Positions 52,286 to 60,228 of a DNA stretch of 64,000 bases are shown in pieces. Source of the DNA: Microbacterium testaceum. GTDB lineage: Bacteria; Actinomycetota; Actinomycetes; Actinomycetales; Microbacteriaceae. The notes beneath the pieces are model-generated. The model worked only from the letters and a program-made list of their open reading frames with translations. It searched no databases and was not told the origin of the DNA. The translations under genes were made by a program, and so were the position numbers. The stretch is from positions 1 to 64,000 of the forward strand of contig NZ_LDRU01000033.1 of NCBI RefSeq assembly GCF_001476285.1. The letters are read 5' to 3'. Numbering within the stretch: the first letter of the stretch is position 1; each line of letters starts with the position of its first letter.

Positions 52286-53467
52286 TCACGCCCCCGGGCG
52301 CAGCACCACCTTGATGCAGCCGTCCTCCTTCTTCTGGAACGTCTCGTACAGGTCGGGGGCATCCTCCAGCGGCGCGTGGTGGGTCACCAGATCCATCACT
52401 CCGAGAGGGTCGGCGGGGTCCTCGACCAGCGGTAGCAGGTCGTCGATCCAGCGCTTGACGTTGCACTGTCCCATGCGCAGGTTCAGCTGCTTGTCGAACA
52501 TCGTCTTCATCGGCAGGATGTCGGCCTCGCCCGCGTACACGCCGCTGAGCGACACCGTGCCGCCGCGCCGCACGAGGTCGATCGAGGCGTACACCGCCGC
52601 GAGCCGGTCGATCCCGGCCTTGTCCATGAGCTTCCGCGCGAAGGAGTCGGGCAGCAGGCCGACGGCGTTCTGCGCCAGCTTGGCGCCGCCGTTGCCGTGC
52701 GCCTCCATGCCGACGGCATCCACGACCCCGTCGGCTCCGCGCCCCTCGGTGAGGTCGATCAGTTCGTCGACGACCGTGTCGGTCAGGTCGTAGGTCAGGA
52801 TGCCGTGCCGCTCGGCCATCGCCCGCCGTTCGGGCTCGGGCTCGATGGCGAGCACCCGATAACCGAGGTGCACGCCGATGCGGGCGGCGAACTGTCCGAC
52901 CGGGCCGAGGCCCATGACCGCGAGCGTGCCGCCCTCGGGGACGTTGGCGTACTGCACGCCCTGCCAGGCGGTGGGCACGATGTCGCTGAGGAACAGATAC
53001 CGGTCGTCGGGCAGGTCGTCGCCGACGCGGATGTGGTTGTAATCCGCGAGCGGGACGCGCAGGTACTCCGCCTGGCCGCCCGGCACCTGACCGTAGAGCT
53101 TCGTGTAGCCGAAGAGCGCCGCGCCGCTGCCGTACTCGCGCACCTGCGTCGTCTCGCATTGCGACTGCAGTCCGCGGCGGCACATGAAGCAGTGCCCGCA
53201 CGAGATGTTGAACGGCACGACGACGCGATCGCCGACCGCGAGGTTCGTGACGGCCGAGCCGACCTCGACGACGACGCCCATCGGCTCGTGGCCGAGGACG
53301 TCGCCTCTGTCGATGAACGGGCCGAAGAGTTCGTAGAGGTGCAGGTCGGAGCCGCAGATCGCCGTCGAGGTGATCTTCACGATCGCGTCGGTCGGTTCGA
53401 GGATCTCGGGGTCGGGGACCTCCTCGACGCTCACGTTTCGCGTGCCCTGCCAGGTCAGTGCCTTCAT
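52286..53467 (-). CDS. Zinc-dependent alcohol dehydrogenase (MDR family)
   Basis: 393 residues from the ATG at 53467. GroES-like domain with catalytic-zinc ligands in STAICGSDLHLYE and GHEPMGVV, and a structural-zinc cluster CGHCFMCRRGLQSQC; Rossmann domain with MGLGPVGQFAARIG. It resembles the glutathione-independent formaldehyde/threonine-type dehydrogenases with an insert around VDAVGMEAHGNGGAKLAQ. Cytoplasmic, NAD-linked. The substrate is open; it is not obviously linked to its neighbours. Confidence 0.9.
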   Translation of the reverse strand: MKALTWQGTRNVSVEEVPDPEILEPTDAIVKITSTAICGSDLHLYELFGPFIDRGDVLGHEPMGVVVEVGSAVTNLAVGDRVVVPFNISCGHCFMCRRGLQSQCETTQVREYGSGAALFGYTKLYGQVPGGQAEYLRVPLADYNHIRVGDDLPDDRYLFLSDIVPTAWQGVQYANVPEGGTLAVMGLGPVGQFAARIGVHLGYRVLAIEPEPERRAMAERHGILTYDLTDTVVDELIDLTEGRGADGVVDAVGMEAHGNGGAKLAQNAVGLLPDSFARKLMDKAGIDRLAAVYASIDLVRRGGTVSLSGVYAGEADILPMKTMFDKQLNLRMGQCNVKRWIDDLLPLVEDPADPLGVMDLVTHHAPLEDAPDLYETFQKKEDGCIKVVLRPGA

Positions 53468-53553
53468 GGTGGTGCCTCTCGTTCCGGGGGACGGCCAGTC
53501 TGCGCGGCGGTCCGAGAGTGGCCGAGGTGGTTGACGGACCCCCGCCCGATGGG

Positions 53554-54273
53554 TCAGGCACCCGGTGCCGCGAGCGGCGGCGCATCGACCCACGCGTGCA
53601 CTCGGCGCAGGAACGCGGCGTACCCGCCGGGGGTGCGCCCCATGAATCGGCCCGACGTCTCGACCTCGTGCACGTCGCTCGCACGTTCGCGCGCGCCGAG
53701 AGCCCGCACCGCGCGCACGAGGGCGACGTCCTCGTGCTCGACGAGATCCCGGATGCCACCGGCCTCGACGTACGTGCTCGCGCGCACGCCGAGATTGGCC
53801 CCGTGCACGTTGCCCGGCGGCCGACCGCGCTCGTGCGTGGCTCGCCAGTACGCCGCGTGGCGGGCGCTGAGGTCGGCGAAGTCGGGGCGGACCGTGCCGA
53901 GGACGAGGTCGATCCCGGCATCCATCAGCTCGAGCTGGTGCGTGATCCAGTCGCGCGGCACGATGGTGTCGGCATCCGTCATCGCGATCCACGTGTCGCC
54001 CGGGGCCGAATCGAGGGACGCGAGCGCGTGCGCGACACCTGTGCGGCGGGCGGTTCCGACGTTGCGCGCCGAGATCTCGAGCGCCTGCACCGGCCACCGC
54101 CGCGTCTGCAGGCCCGTGGTGTCGCTGCATGCGTCGAGCACGACGACGATCGTCGCCGAGAGATCCGGCTCGCGTTCGCGCGCGTGCGCCATCGCCCGGG
54201 TGACCGAGGCGAGGCAGCGCCCGATCAGCGCCTCCTCGTCGTGCGCGGGGATCACCACGGCCACCGCCCTCAC
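53554..54273 (-). CDS. Family 2 glycosyltransferase
   Basis: 239 residues, GT-A fold: VAVVIPAHDEEALIGRCLASV at the start, TIVVVLDACSD, and AMTDADTIVPRDW as the metal-binding DxD block. No membrane segment. Its start overlaps the stop of the PIG-L/methyltransferase gene by 4 bases. It closes a three-gene unit with that gene and an acyl-CoA dehydrogenase-like gene; the trio recurs in other bacteria and probably decorates or builds a small glycosylated molecule. Confidence 0.88.
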   Translation of the reverse strand: MRAVAVVIPAHDEEALIGRCLASVTRAMAHAREREPDLSATIVVVLDACSDTTGLQTRRWPVQALEISARNVGTARRTGVAHALASLDSAPGDTWIAMTDADTIVPRDWITHQLELMDAGIDLVLGTVRPDFADLSARHAAYWRATHERGRPPGNVHGANLGVRASTYVEAGGIRDLVEHEDVALVRAVRALGARERASDVHEVETSGRFMGRTPGGYAAFLRRVHAWVDAPPLAAPGA

Positions 54274-55688
54274 GGCACGAGTCCGGTCTCGGTCGCCACC
54301 GACCGCGCTCCCGGACGCGCGAAGACCTCGAGCACGAAGTCCTCCTCTTCGTGGCGCACCAGGCGCACGAGATCGGGTCGCGCGGCGAGAGCGTCGTGCA
54401 CGTCGTCACCGGTCCACGGGTACTCGGCGACCGGATGCCGCCAGTGACAGGCCACGAGATGACCGTCCTCGCTCAACGAGCCGACGCTCGCGGTGAGACC
54501 GCGGCCGAGATCGTCACCGGCCCAGTAGTACGCGACTTCCGACAGCACGGCGAGGTCGAACTCCCCCTCGGGCCAGTCGCCGGGGAGCGTCGCGCGGCGC
54601 AGCTCGACGTGCCCCTGCCCCGCCAGGCGTGTGCGGGCCCGGTCGAGCGCGGCGGCAGCCAGGTCGACCGCGAGCACCCGATCGCACCGCTCGGCGAGCG
54701 CGGCCGTCAGCGCTCCGGTCGAGCACCCCGCTTCGAACGCCGAGCGGTAGCGGCGGCGGGGCAGGGCGGCGAGCACCGCGGCTCGTTTGCGCTCCTCGTA
54801 CCAGCGCGAGTCGAAGCCCCACGGGTCGTCGTGTCGCGCGTACATGTCGTCGAAGTAGTCCTGCCCGACGGAGGGTCGCTCAGCGGATGCCGTGCCGACG
54901 TCCGGGGCCTCCTCTCCGGCAGGGCCCGGAACCGCGGCGGGGGCCGGGACCGGGGCGAAGAACACCTCGCTGTCGCGGACGAAGTGCGCACGCATGCGGG
55001 CGTGGATCATCTCCTCGTCGCCGGGAGCGGACGACAGCGGGAGGATCTGGCTCGCGTGCGCGGCGAGCGCTCGGGTCTTGGCATCCTGAGCCTCCGGGGC
55101 GAGGGGCAGGCGCTCGGCCCGATCCCACGGCACATCGTCGGGGCCGCCCCAGTGCCAGAGCCAGATGGGGAACGCGCGCGAGCGTACCTGCCGCGCGGCG
55201 CAGACCTCCTCGACGACCTCTCCCACGACGCGGTGATCGCGATGCCCGTCGCCTCGCCACGGCGACAGCACGAGCACGCGATGCGGACCCGCGCGGTCGA
55301 GGGCGTCGCGAAGCGCCGCGGCGATCGTGTCGCGATGCTGGTCCGTCCCCCCGTCGGGCAGCCCGAGGAAGATCGCCGGCTCGACCAGACCGAGGATGTC
55401 GGCCGCCTCGAACACCTCCCGACGGCGGCGCAACGCCAGCGTCGCGGGGCTGTGCGTGGGCGAGTCGGGGTGGGATCCTTCGCCGTCGGTCACGACGAGG
55501 AGGTCGATCGGGATGCCGCGGCTCGCCGCCGTCGCCAGCAGACCCGCCGCGCCGAGGCTCTCGTCGTCGGGGTGCGCAGCGACCACGATCACCCGATCGA
55601 CGTCGAGGTCGAGCGCGGGGATGTCGCGGCGGAGAGCGGCGGTCCAGACGTCCTCGTCCGTGCCGGGATCACGGTGGTCGAAGCTCAC
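54270..55688 (-). CDS. PIG-L deacetylase fused to a class I SAM methyltransferase
   Basis: 472 residues from the GTG at 55688, which overlaps the upstream stop. N-terminal PIG-L/LmbE domain (about 30-250): VVAAHPDDESLGAAG and GDGHRDHRVVGEV hold the zinc ligands, so it probably deacetylates an N-acetylated sugar. After an Ala/Pro linker (about 255-285) comes a methyltransferase (about 290-460) with FEAGCSTGALTAALAERC as motif I. The N-terminal part of the methyltransferase (YFDDMYARHDDPWGFDSRWYEERK) is typical of nodulation-type (NodS-like) methyltransferases acting on deacetylated amino sugars. Confidence 0.88.
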   Translation of the reverse strand: MSFDHRDPGTDEDVWTAALRRDIPALDLDVDRVIVVAAHPDDESLGAAGLLATAASRGIPIDLLVVTDGEGSHPDSPTHSPATLALRRRREVFEAADILGLVEPAIFLGLPDGGTDQHRDTIAAALRDALDRAGPHRVLVLSPWRGDGHRDHRVVGEVVEEVCAARQVRSRAFPIWLWHWGGPDDVPWDRAERLPLAPEAQDAKTRALAAHASQILPLSSAPGDEEMIHARMRAHFVRDSEVFFAPVPAPAAVPGPAGEEAPDVGTASAERPSVGQDYFDDMYARHDDPWGFDSRWYEERKRAAVLAALPRRRYRSAFEAGCSTGALTAALAERCDRVLAVDLAAAALDRARTRLAGQGHVELRRATLPGDWPEGEFDLAVLSEVAYYWAGDDLGRGLTASVGSLSEDGHLVACHWRHPVAEYPWTGDDVHDALAARPDLVRLVRHEEEDFVLEVFARPGARSVATETGLVP

Positions 55689-56785
55689 CACGCGCCCCTC
55701 CCCGCCGCGACGTCGCCGCCGATCCTCGCGAGGTCGCGGTCGGCGTGGTGCTGCCGGACGTACACCTGCATGTCGGCCACGCGCCGCGCGTGCGCCGCAT
55801 CGGCGACGAGCGGGCCGGGTCCGAGCGCATGAGCCGCCTCGGTGAGCGTCGTCTCGACCGCGTCGGCGACCACCTGGCGCGCACGGTTCGCCCGCAGACC
55901 CTCGGATGCCGAGCTCCCCCCGTCGAACACCGTCGCCGTCTCGACGAGCACGGCGCGTGCCGCCCACAGGGCGACGTCGGCGCGGCCGAGGTGCACGCGC
56001 GCGAGCTGGTCGGCGCGCTCCCCCGCCGCGGCCTCGGCGAGCGCGTCGAGCAGGGGAACGGCGCCGCCCCACCAGCACGCCGCGACGCCCACGCCGCCGT
56101 GCGCGAAGCCCGGACGGCGCAGATACCACCCGGCATCCCCCACCGGGACGGCCGGAGCTCGGTCGACGTCGATGGGCGCGCTCACGACGCGGTCGAGCCC
56201 GCGGGCGTGCCACGGTCCGGAGCGGGCCGTGACGGCGGGATGCCGGAGGTCGAGCGCGAAGAGCTGCCGACGGTCCTCGTCGATCCAGGCGGTCACCAGC
56301 GCGTGGTCGAGGTCGGCGGCGAGGGAACACCACGGTTTCGTGCCGTGCAGCGTCCAGGTGCCGGCATCCTGTGTCGCCAACAGCCGCACACCGGGGCCCT
56401 CCGCGGCGAAGACGCCCCACGACCCGCTCGTGTCGACGTCGGGTGCGAAGCCGGCCGCGGCGGCCTCGTCGAGGATCGCCAGGGCGTCGAGGTGCGGCTC
56501 CAGCATCCGCGCCGCGGCGACGTCGCGCGCGGCGACCGAAGCGAGCAGCTCCCACGTCGGTGCGCGCGTGGAGGGCCGCGGGACGCCGGTGATCCAGGCG
56601 AGCGTGGCGGCGAGGTCGGTGCCGAGGTCGCCGACGGCATCCGCCCCGGTCAGCGTCGCACGCACGTCGTCGAGGCCGGGGGCGTCGGGCGGGAACAAGA
56701 GGGGGAAGCGGGGATGGTCGCCGTCGGTCACGCGCGCCAGGTTCCGCGGCCAGGTCGGTTCGAGCCAGATCCTTGACACGGCCAC
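55685..56785 (-). CDS. Acyl-CoA dehydrogenase-like flavoprotein
   Basis: 366 residues from the GTG at 56785; a GTG 51 bases further in (VTDGDHPRF) is another possible start. The middle beta domain shows SWGVFAAEGPGVRLLATQ and LHGTKPWCSLAADLDHALVTA, and the helical C-terminus is recognisable, but the catalytic Glu region is not clear, so it may not be a true acyl-CoA dehydrogenase. Its stop overlaps the start of the PIG-L/methyltransferase gene by 4 bases. In this conserved trio it probably oxidises an amine or acyl group of the product. Confidence 0.78.
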   Translation of the reverse strand: MAVSRIWLEPTWPRNLARVTDGDHPRFPLLFPPDAPGLDDVRATLTGADAVGDLGTDLAATLAWITGVPRPSTRAPTWELLASVAARDVAAARMLEPHLDALAILDEAAAAGFAPDVDTSGSWGVFAAEGPGVRLLATQDAGTWTLHGTKPWCSLAADLDHALVTAWIDEDRRQLFALDLRHPAVTARSGPWHARGLDRVVSAPIDVDRAPAVPVGDAGWYLRRPGFAHGGVGVAACWWGGAVPLLDALAEAAAGERADQLARVHLGRADVALWAARAVLVETATVFDGGSSASEGLRANRARQVVADAVETTLTEAAHALGPGPLVADAAHARRVADMQVYVRQHHADRDLARIGGDVAAGRGAW

Positions 56786-56856
56786 GCATCCCGGGCAGGC
56801 GCTGCCCGACGCCCACCGGTTGGGCTCCGGGCCCGCGCCGAGCTCGTACCGTCAGG

Positions 56857-56988
56857 CGGAGATCACAGCCGACACGCCGCCCACCGGCCACCCCGCACGG
56901 CGTGTCGCCCACCGACTCCGCACGACGGCACACCACCCACCCGCCGAACGGCCGCGAGTCGTCCCCCAACTCCGCACGACGGCACACC
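56857..56988 (+). repeat. 73-base palindromic repeat, family B copy 2, with a partial tail copy
   Basis: GCGGAGATC at 56857, GACACGCCG (56872-56880), an 18-base loop, CGGCGTGTC (56899-56907) and GACTCCGCACGACGG ending at 56929: the same plan as 52191-52263 in opposite orientation. The 20 bases at 56916-56935 are repeated exactly at 56969-56988. The element occupies most of the 250-base gap 56786-57035, in which I see no gene. Confidence 0.7.
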
Positions 56989-57035
56989 CACGGCACCACT
57001 GAGCCCTCACCGGCACGGACAACGGATGCCGCGGA

Positions 57036-58202
57036 TCAGCGGTGCAGCACGCGCTTGCGCAGGAGGGCGTCGAGGTGGGCGACGTGGAGCAGCAGGGCGG
57101 GGAACGACGCCGACAGCCCCTTCCGCGGCAGACGATCGAGCGCGGGCTCGTCGGCGGGCAGCCGATCCTGCTGGCCCCGGACCAACCGCCGCACCGCGTT
57201 CAGCAGCGCCATGGGGTGGGTGTCGAGGGCGCTGTGCCCGTTGTGGATGCGCACGAGGGTGGCATCCGGAGCCGCCGCGACCACGCGCTCGGCGATCGCT
57301 GACGGGGTGCGCAGATCGCGGTCGCCCGAGAGCACGACGAGCGGCCAGTCGAAGGAACGCACCGCCTCGATGAGGTCGTACGGCTCCCCGACGAACGCCG
57401 GATACCGCGACGCCAGCGGGAGATAGGTGCGGGCCGGGTCGAGCGGGTGCCCGTCGGGGGTGCCGCCGTATCCCAGCTCGCGGAAGGCGATCGTGCCGAC
57501 GAGGTCGAACTCGTAGATGCCCGGGAAGCGCGCGATCTCGGCGCCGCGCGTGGCGTAGGCGCCCAGCGCCCGCCACGCGAAGCCGGGCTCGTGCCGCACG
57601 AGCGGATGCACGAGGTCGGGACCACCCAGCTCGTACGCGGCACGCACGATGTCGAGCACGACTCGTTCCGAGACGCCGGCGGACACGAGACGCCTGACCC
57701 CGCGCGCCATGTCGTCGTCGGCATCCCAGAACAGCCCCCGCAGGCACGCGCGCTCGATGTCGATGTCGTGCGCCGACTGCAGGGCGGAGTCGAGCAGCAT
57801 CGCCGAGACGCGTTCCGGATGCCGTGCCCCGAACGCCATGGCCAGGTAGCTGCCGTACGACGAGCCGACGATCACCGCGCGGTCGATGCCCTCGGCGTCG
57901 AGGACGGCCGCGAGATCATCGAGCACAGCGGTGATGCGCATCGCCGGGGGCGGCAGCGCACGCCCCTCGAGGTCGTGGCGCGAGCGGCCGACGCCCCGAT
58001 GCTCGACCATGATCAGGTCGAGGCCGCCGCGGGCCGCCCAGCGACGCAGACCCCGATAGGGCAGGACCGATGCGAGCCCGGGGCCGCCCGGGATCACGAG
58101 AACGGGGGTCGCGCCGCGCGGTCCCGAGCGCACGTAGGCGAGGTCGAACGCCGGGGCCCCGTCGGCGGCGGGGCGCCGAACCCGGCGGACGTTCTCGCGC
58201 AT
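57036..58202 (-). CDS. Alpha/beta hydrolase (proline iminopeptidase-like)
   Basis: 388 residues. Oxyanion region VLVIPGGPGLASVLPYRGLR, nucleophile elbow GSSYGSYLAM (Ser), Asp in LSGDRDLRTP and His in IHNGHSALD form the catalytic triad. The GGPG motif and size place it near the S33 proline iminopeptidases and related esterases. No signal peptide. On the minus strand TAGCGT lies seven bases before the ATG at 58202 and no ribosome site is seen, so the message may be leaderless. Substrate unknown. Confidence 0.85.
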   Translation of the reverse strand: MRENVRRVRRPAADGAPAFDLAYVRSGPRGATPVLVIPGGPGLASVLPYRGLRRWAARGGLDLIMVEHRGVGRSRHDLEGRALPPPAMRITAVLDDLAAVLDAEGIDRAVIVGSSYGSYLAMAFGARHPERVSAMLLDSALQSAHDIDIERACLRGLFWDADDDMARGVRRLVSAGVSERVVLDIVRAAYELGGPDLVHPLVRHEPGFAWRALGAYATRGAEIARFPGIYEFDLVGTIAFRELGYGGTPDGHPLDPARTYLPLASRYPAFVGEPYDLIEAVRSFDWPLVVLSGDRDLRTPSAIAERVVAAAPDATLVRIHNGHSALDTHPMALLNAVRRLVRGQQDRLPADEPALDRLPRKGLSASFPALLLHVAHLDALLRKRVLHR

Positions 58203-58209
58203 GCTCAGC

Positions 58210-58215
58210 ACGCTA
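58210..58215 (-). promoter_or_regulatory. -10 element of a leaderless hydrolase gene
   Basis: TAGCGT on the minus strand, seven bases before the ATG at 58202, without a ribosome site. Confidence 0.4.
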
Positions 58216-58252
58216 CCCGTCCGCGCGGCGCCCGCGGGCGCGGGCGTCGACC

Positions 58253-59092
58253 TCACGCGGGGACGGTGGGTCCGACCACGGCCAGCAGGCGCAGTTTCTC
58301 CGCGCTCTCGCTGCCGGGTGCCGCGGTGTAGACGAGCAGCGAGTGGCTCGTTCCCGGATCGATCAACGTCTGGCAGTGCACCTCGATCTCCCCCACCGTC
58401 GGATGAAGGAAGTGCTTGGTGTCGGCTGGTCTGAGGCCCACCTCGTGGCGCGCCCACAGCTCGCGGAACTCCTCGCTGCGTCGCAGCAGGTCCTCGGCGA
58501 GGCCGGCGGCGCGGGAGCCGGGTCCGCGCCGACCGACGATCTCGCGGAGCCCTGAGGCGAAGAGACGGCTGAGGAACGCGTGATCGTCGGGGAGGTAGAG
58601 CGAGCGCGACGCGGGGTCGACGAACCAGCGGTAGCCGAGGCTCCGCATCGGGCCGCGGCGGAGGGCCGCGTCTCCCATCAACGCCAGGCCGAGGCGGGAC
58701 TGGCGCAATGTCTCGCCGAGCTCGGTGACGACCTCTGCCGGGGTGTCGTCCAGGCGGTCGAGGACGCGCAGCAGACCCGGGCTGATGTGCTCCCCGCCCA
58801 GCCCGTGCTCGGAGGGCACGTGACCCGCCAGGTGGAACAGGTGATCGCGTTCGGCGCGCGACAGGTGCAGTCCCTGAGCGATGGATGCCAACATCTGCTC
58901 GGACGGCTGGGGTCCGCGCTCCCGCTCCAGCCGCGCGTAGTAGTCGGTCGACATGTGGCTCAAGGCGGCCGCTTCTTCGCGCCGCAGCCCTCGGGTGCGC
59001 CGCCGCGCGCCGCGCGGGAGTCCCACATCCTCGGGCTGCAGCGCCTCGCGGCGGGTGCGCAGGAAGTCCGCCAGCGCGGCTCGATCGATCAC
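58253..59092 (-). CDS. XRE-family regulator with MmyB-like ligand-binding domain
   Basis: 279 residues from the GTG at 59092, the normal length for the family. The helix-turn-helix part (LADFLRTRREALQPEDVGLP, RTRGLRREEAAALSHMSTDYYARLERERG) is followed by a C-terminal MmyB-type domain (about 105-275). It is divergent from the SDR gene, a very common actinobacterial pair in which the regulator controls the reductase. Ligand unknown. Confidence 0.9.
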   Translation of the reverse strand: MIDRAALADFLRTRREALQPEDVGLPRGARRRTRGLRREEAAALSHMSTDYYARLERERGPQPSEQMLASIAQGLHLSRAERDHLFHLAGHVPSEHGLGGEHISPGLLRVLDRLDDTPAEVVTELGETLRQSRLGLALMGDAALRRGPMRSLGYRWFVDPASRSLYLPDDHAFLSRLFASGLREIVGRRGPGSRAAGLAEDLLRRSEEFRELWARHEVGLRPADTKHFLHPTVGEIEVHCQTLIDPGTSHSLLVYTAAPGSESAEKLRLLAVVGPTVPA

Positions 59093-59243
59093 GTCGTCCT
59101 GTCTACCGTCCCGGATCGCCGCGAACCAGGGCGCGCCGATCCCCCTCTGCCGTGCCGTGTCCTCGCGAGCCGGGGATCGACAGGCCCTGCCTCCGCCCGG
59201 TCGACCGCGTGAGGCTGAGACGACGAACCTCGAAGGAGACCTC

Positions 59244-60179
59244 ATGACCCGCGACATCCCCCTCCCGTCCCTCACCGGCAAGCGCGCCGTCCTGACCGGC
59301 GGCAGCGACGGCATGGGACTCGTCATCGCCGAGCGACTCGCGGCCGCCGGGGCCGACCTCGTGCTTCCCGTCCGCAACCGGGAGAAGGGCGAGCGGGCGG
59401 CGCGTGGCATCCGGAACCGTCACCCGGAAGCCCGGATCGCGGTGCACGACCTCGACCTCGCATCGCTCGGGTCGGTCGCGACGTTCGCTGCCGTCATGGA
59501 GGACGAGGGGATGCCGGTGCACCTGCTCGTCAACAACGCCGGGGTCATGACCCCACCGTCCCGGCAGACGACCGTCGACGGGCACGAGCTGCAGTTCGGG
59601 ACGAATCACCTCGGCCACGTCGCCCTGGTGGGGCACCTGATGCCGCTGCTGAAGGCCGGAGGAGCGCGCGTCGTCAGCCAGGTGAGCATCGCCGCCGCTC
59701 GCGGGCGCATCGCGTGGGACGACCTCGAAAGCGAGAGGAACTACGACGGGCAGCGCGCGTACGCGGCGTCGAAGATCGCGCTCGGCCTGTTCGCGCGCGA
59801 GCTCGACGAGAGGTCACGGCGCGAGGGGTGGGGCGTGCGCAGCGTCGTCTCGCATCCCGGCGTCGCGCCGACGAGCCTGCTCGCCGCCCGCCCCGAGATC
59901 GGCCGCGCCACTGACACCATGGGCGTGCGGGTGATCCGCTGGATGTCGGCGCGCGGGCTGCTCGTGGGCACCGCGGCCACGGCCGCTCTGCCGGCGCTGC
60001 TCGCGGCCACCACCGACGACCCGCGCAGCGATCTGCTCTACGGCCCGAGCGGCGTCGGCCACCTCGGTGGGGCGCCGGGGACGCATCCGCTGTACCGTCC
60101 GCTGCGCGACCTCGACGAGGCGGCGCGCGTCTGGGACACGTCGCTCGAGCTCGCGGGGGTACGTGCCGGTTCGCTATGA
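59244..60179 (+). CDS. SDR-family oxidoreductase (retinol-dehydrogenase-like)
   Basis: 311 residues with AAGGAG before the ATG. TGGSDGMG cofactor loop, NNAG, and YAASK with the Tyr/Lys pair; the catalytic Ser position reads VSQVSIAAA. C-terminal extension typical of the light-dependent protochlorophyllide/retinol-dehydrogenase-like group. Divergent from the XRE regulator and probably controlled by it. Substrate unknown, often xenobiotic carbonyls. Confidence 0.88.
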   Translation: MTRDIPLPSLTGKRAVLTGGSDGMGLVIAERLAAAGADLVLPVRNREKGERAARGIRNRHPEARIAVHDLDLASLGSVATFAAVMEDEGMPVHLLVNNAGVMTPPSRQTTVDGHELQFGTNHLGHVALVGHLMPLLKAGGARVVSQVSIAAARGRIAWDDLESERNYDGQRAYAASKIALGLFARELDERSRREGWGVRSVVSHPGVAPTSLLAARPEIGRATDTMGVRVIRWMSARGLLVGTAATAALPALLAATTDDPRSDLLYGPSGVGHLGGAPGTHPLYRPLRDLDEAARVWDTSLELAGVRAGSL

Positions 60180-60216
60180 ATCACGAGCTCTCGGCGCCGT
60201 GACCCCCGGGGGTCCG

Positions 60217-60222
60217 TAGGCT
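60217..60222 (+). promoter_or_regulatory. -10 element of a leaderless molybdoenzyme gene
   Basis: TAGGCT lies six bases before the GTG at 60229, with no ribosome site, the same spacing as at 12554 and 28385. Confidence 0.45.
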
Positions 60223-60228
60223 CCCCTC

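Noticed and set aside
54270..56999. A single 909-codon protein joining the PIG-L gene with upstream sequence
   Set aside because: The upstream part is antisense-like in composition and overlaps the acyl-CoA dehydrogenase-like gene; the GTG at 55688 is the coupled start.
58228..58241. GCGCCCGCGGGCGC perfect palindrome
   Set aside because: Short and pure G/C in DNA of this composition; likely chance, with no promoter or operator context.
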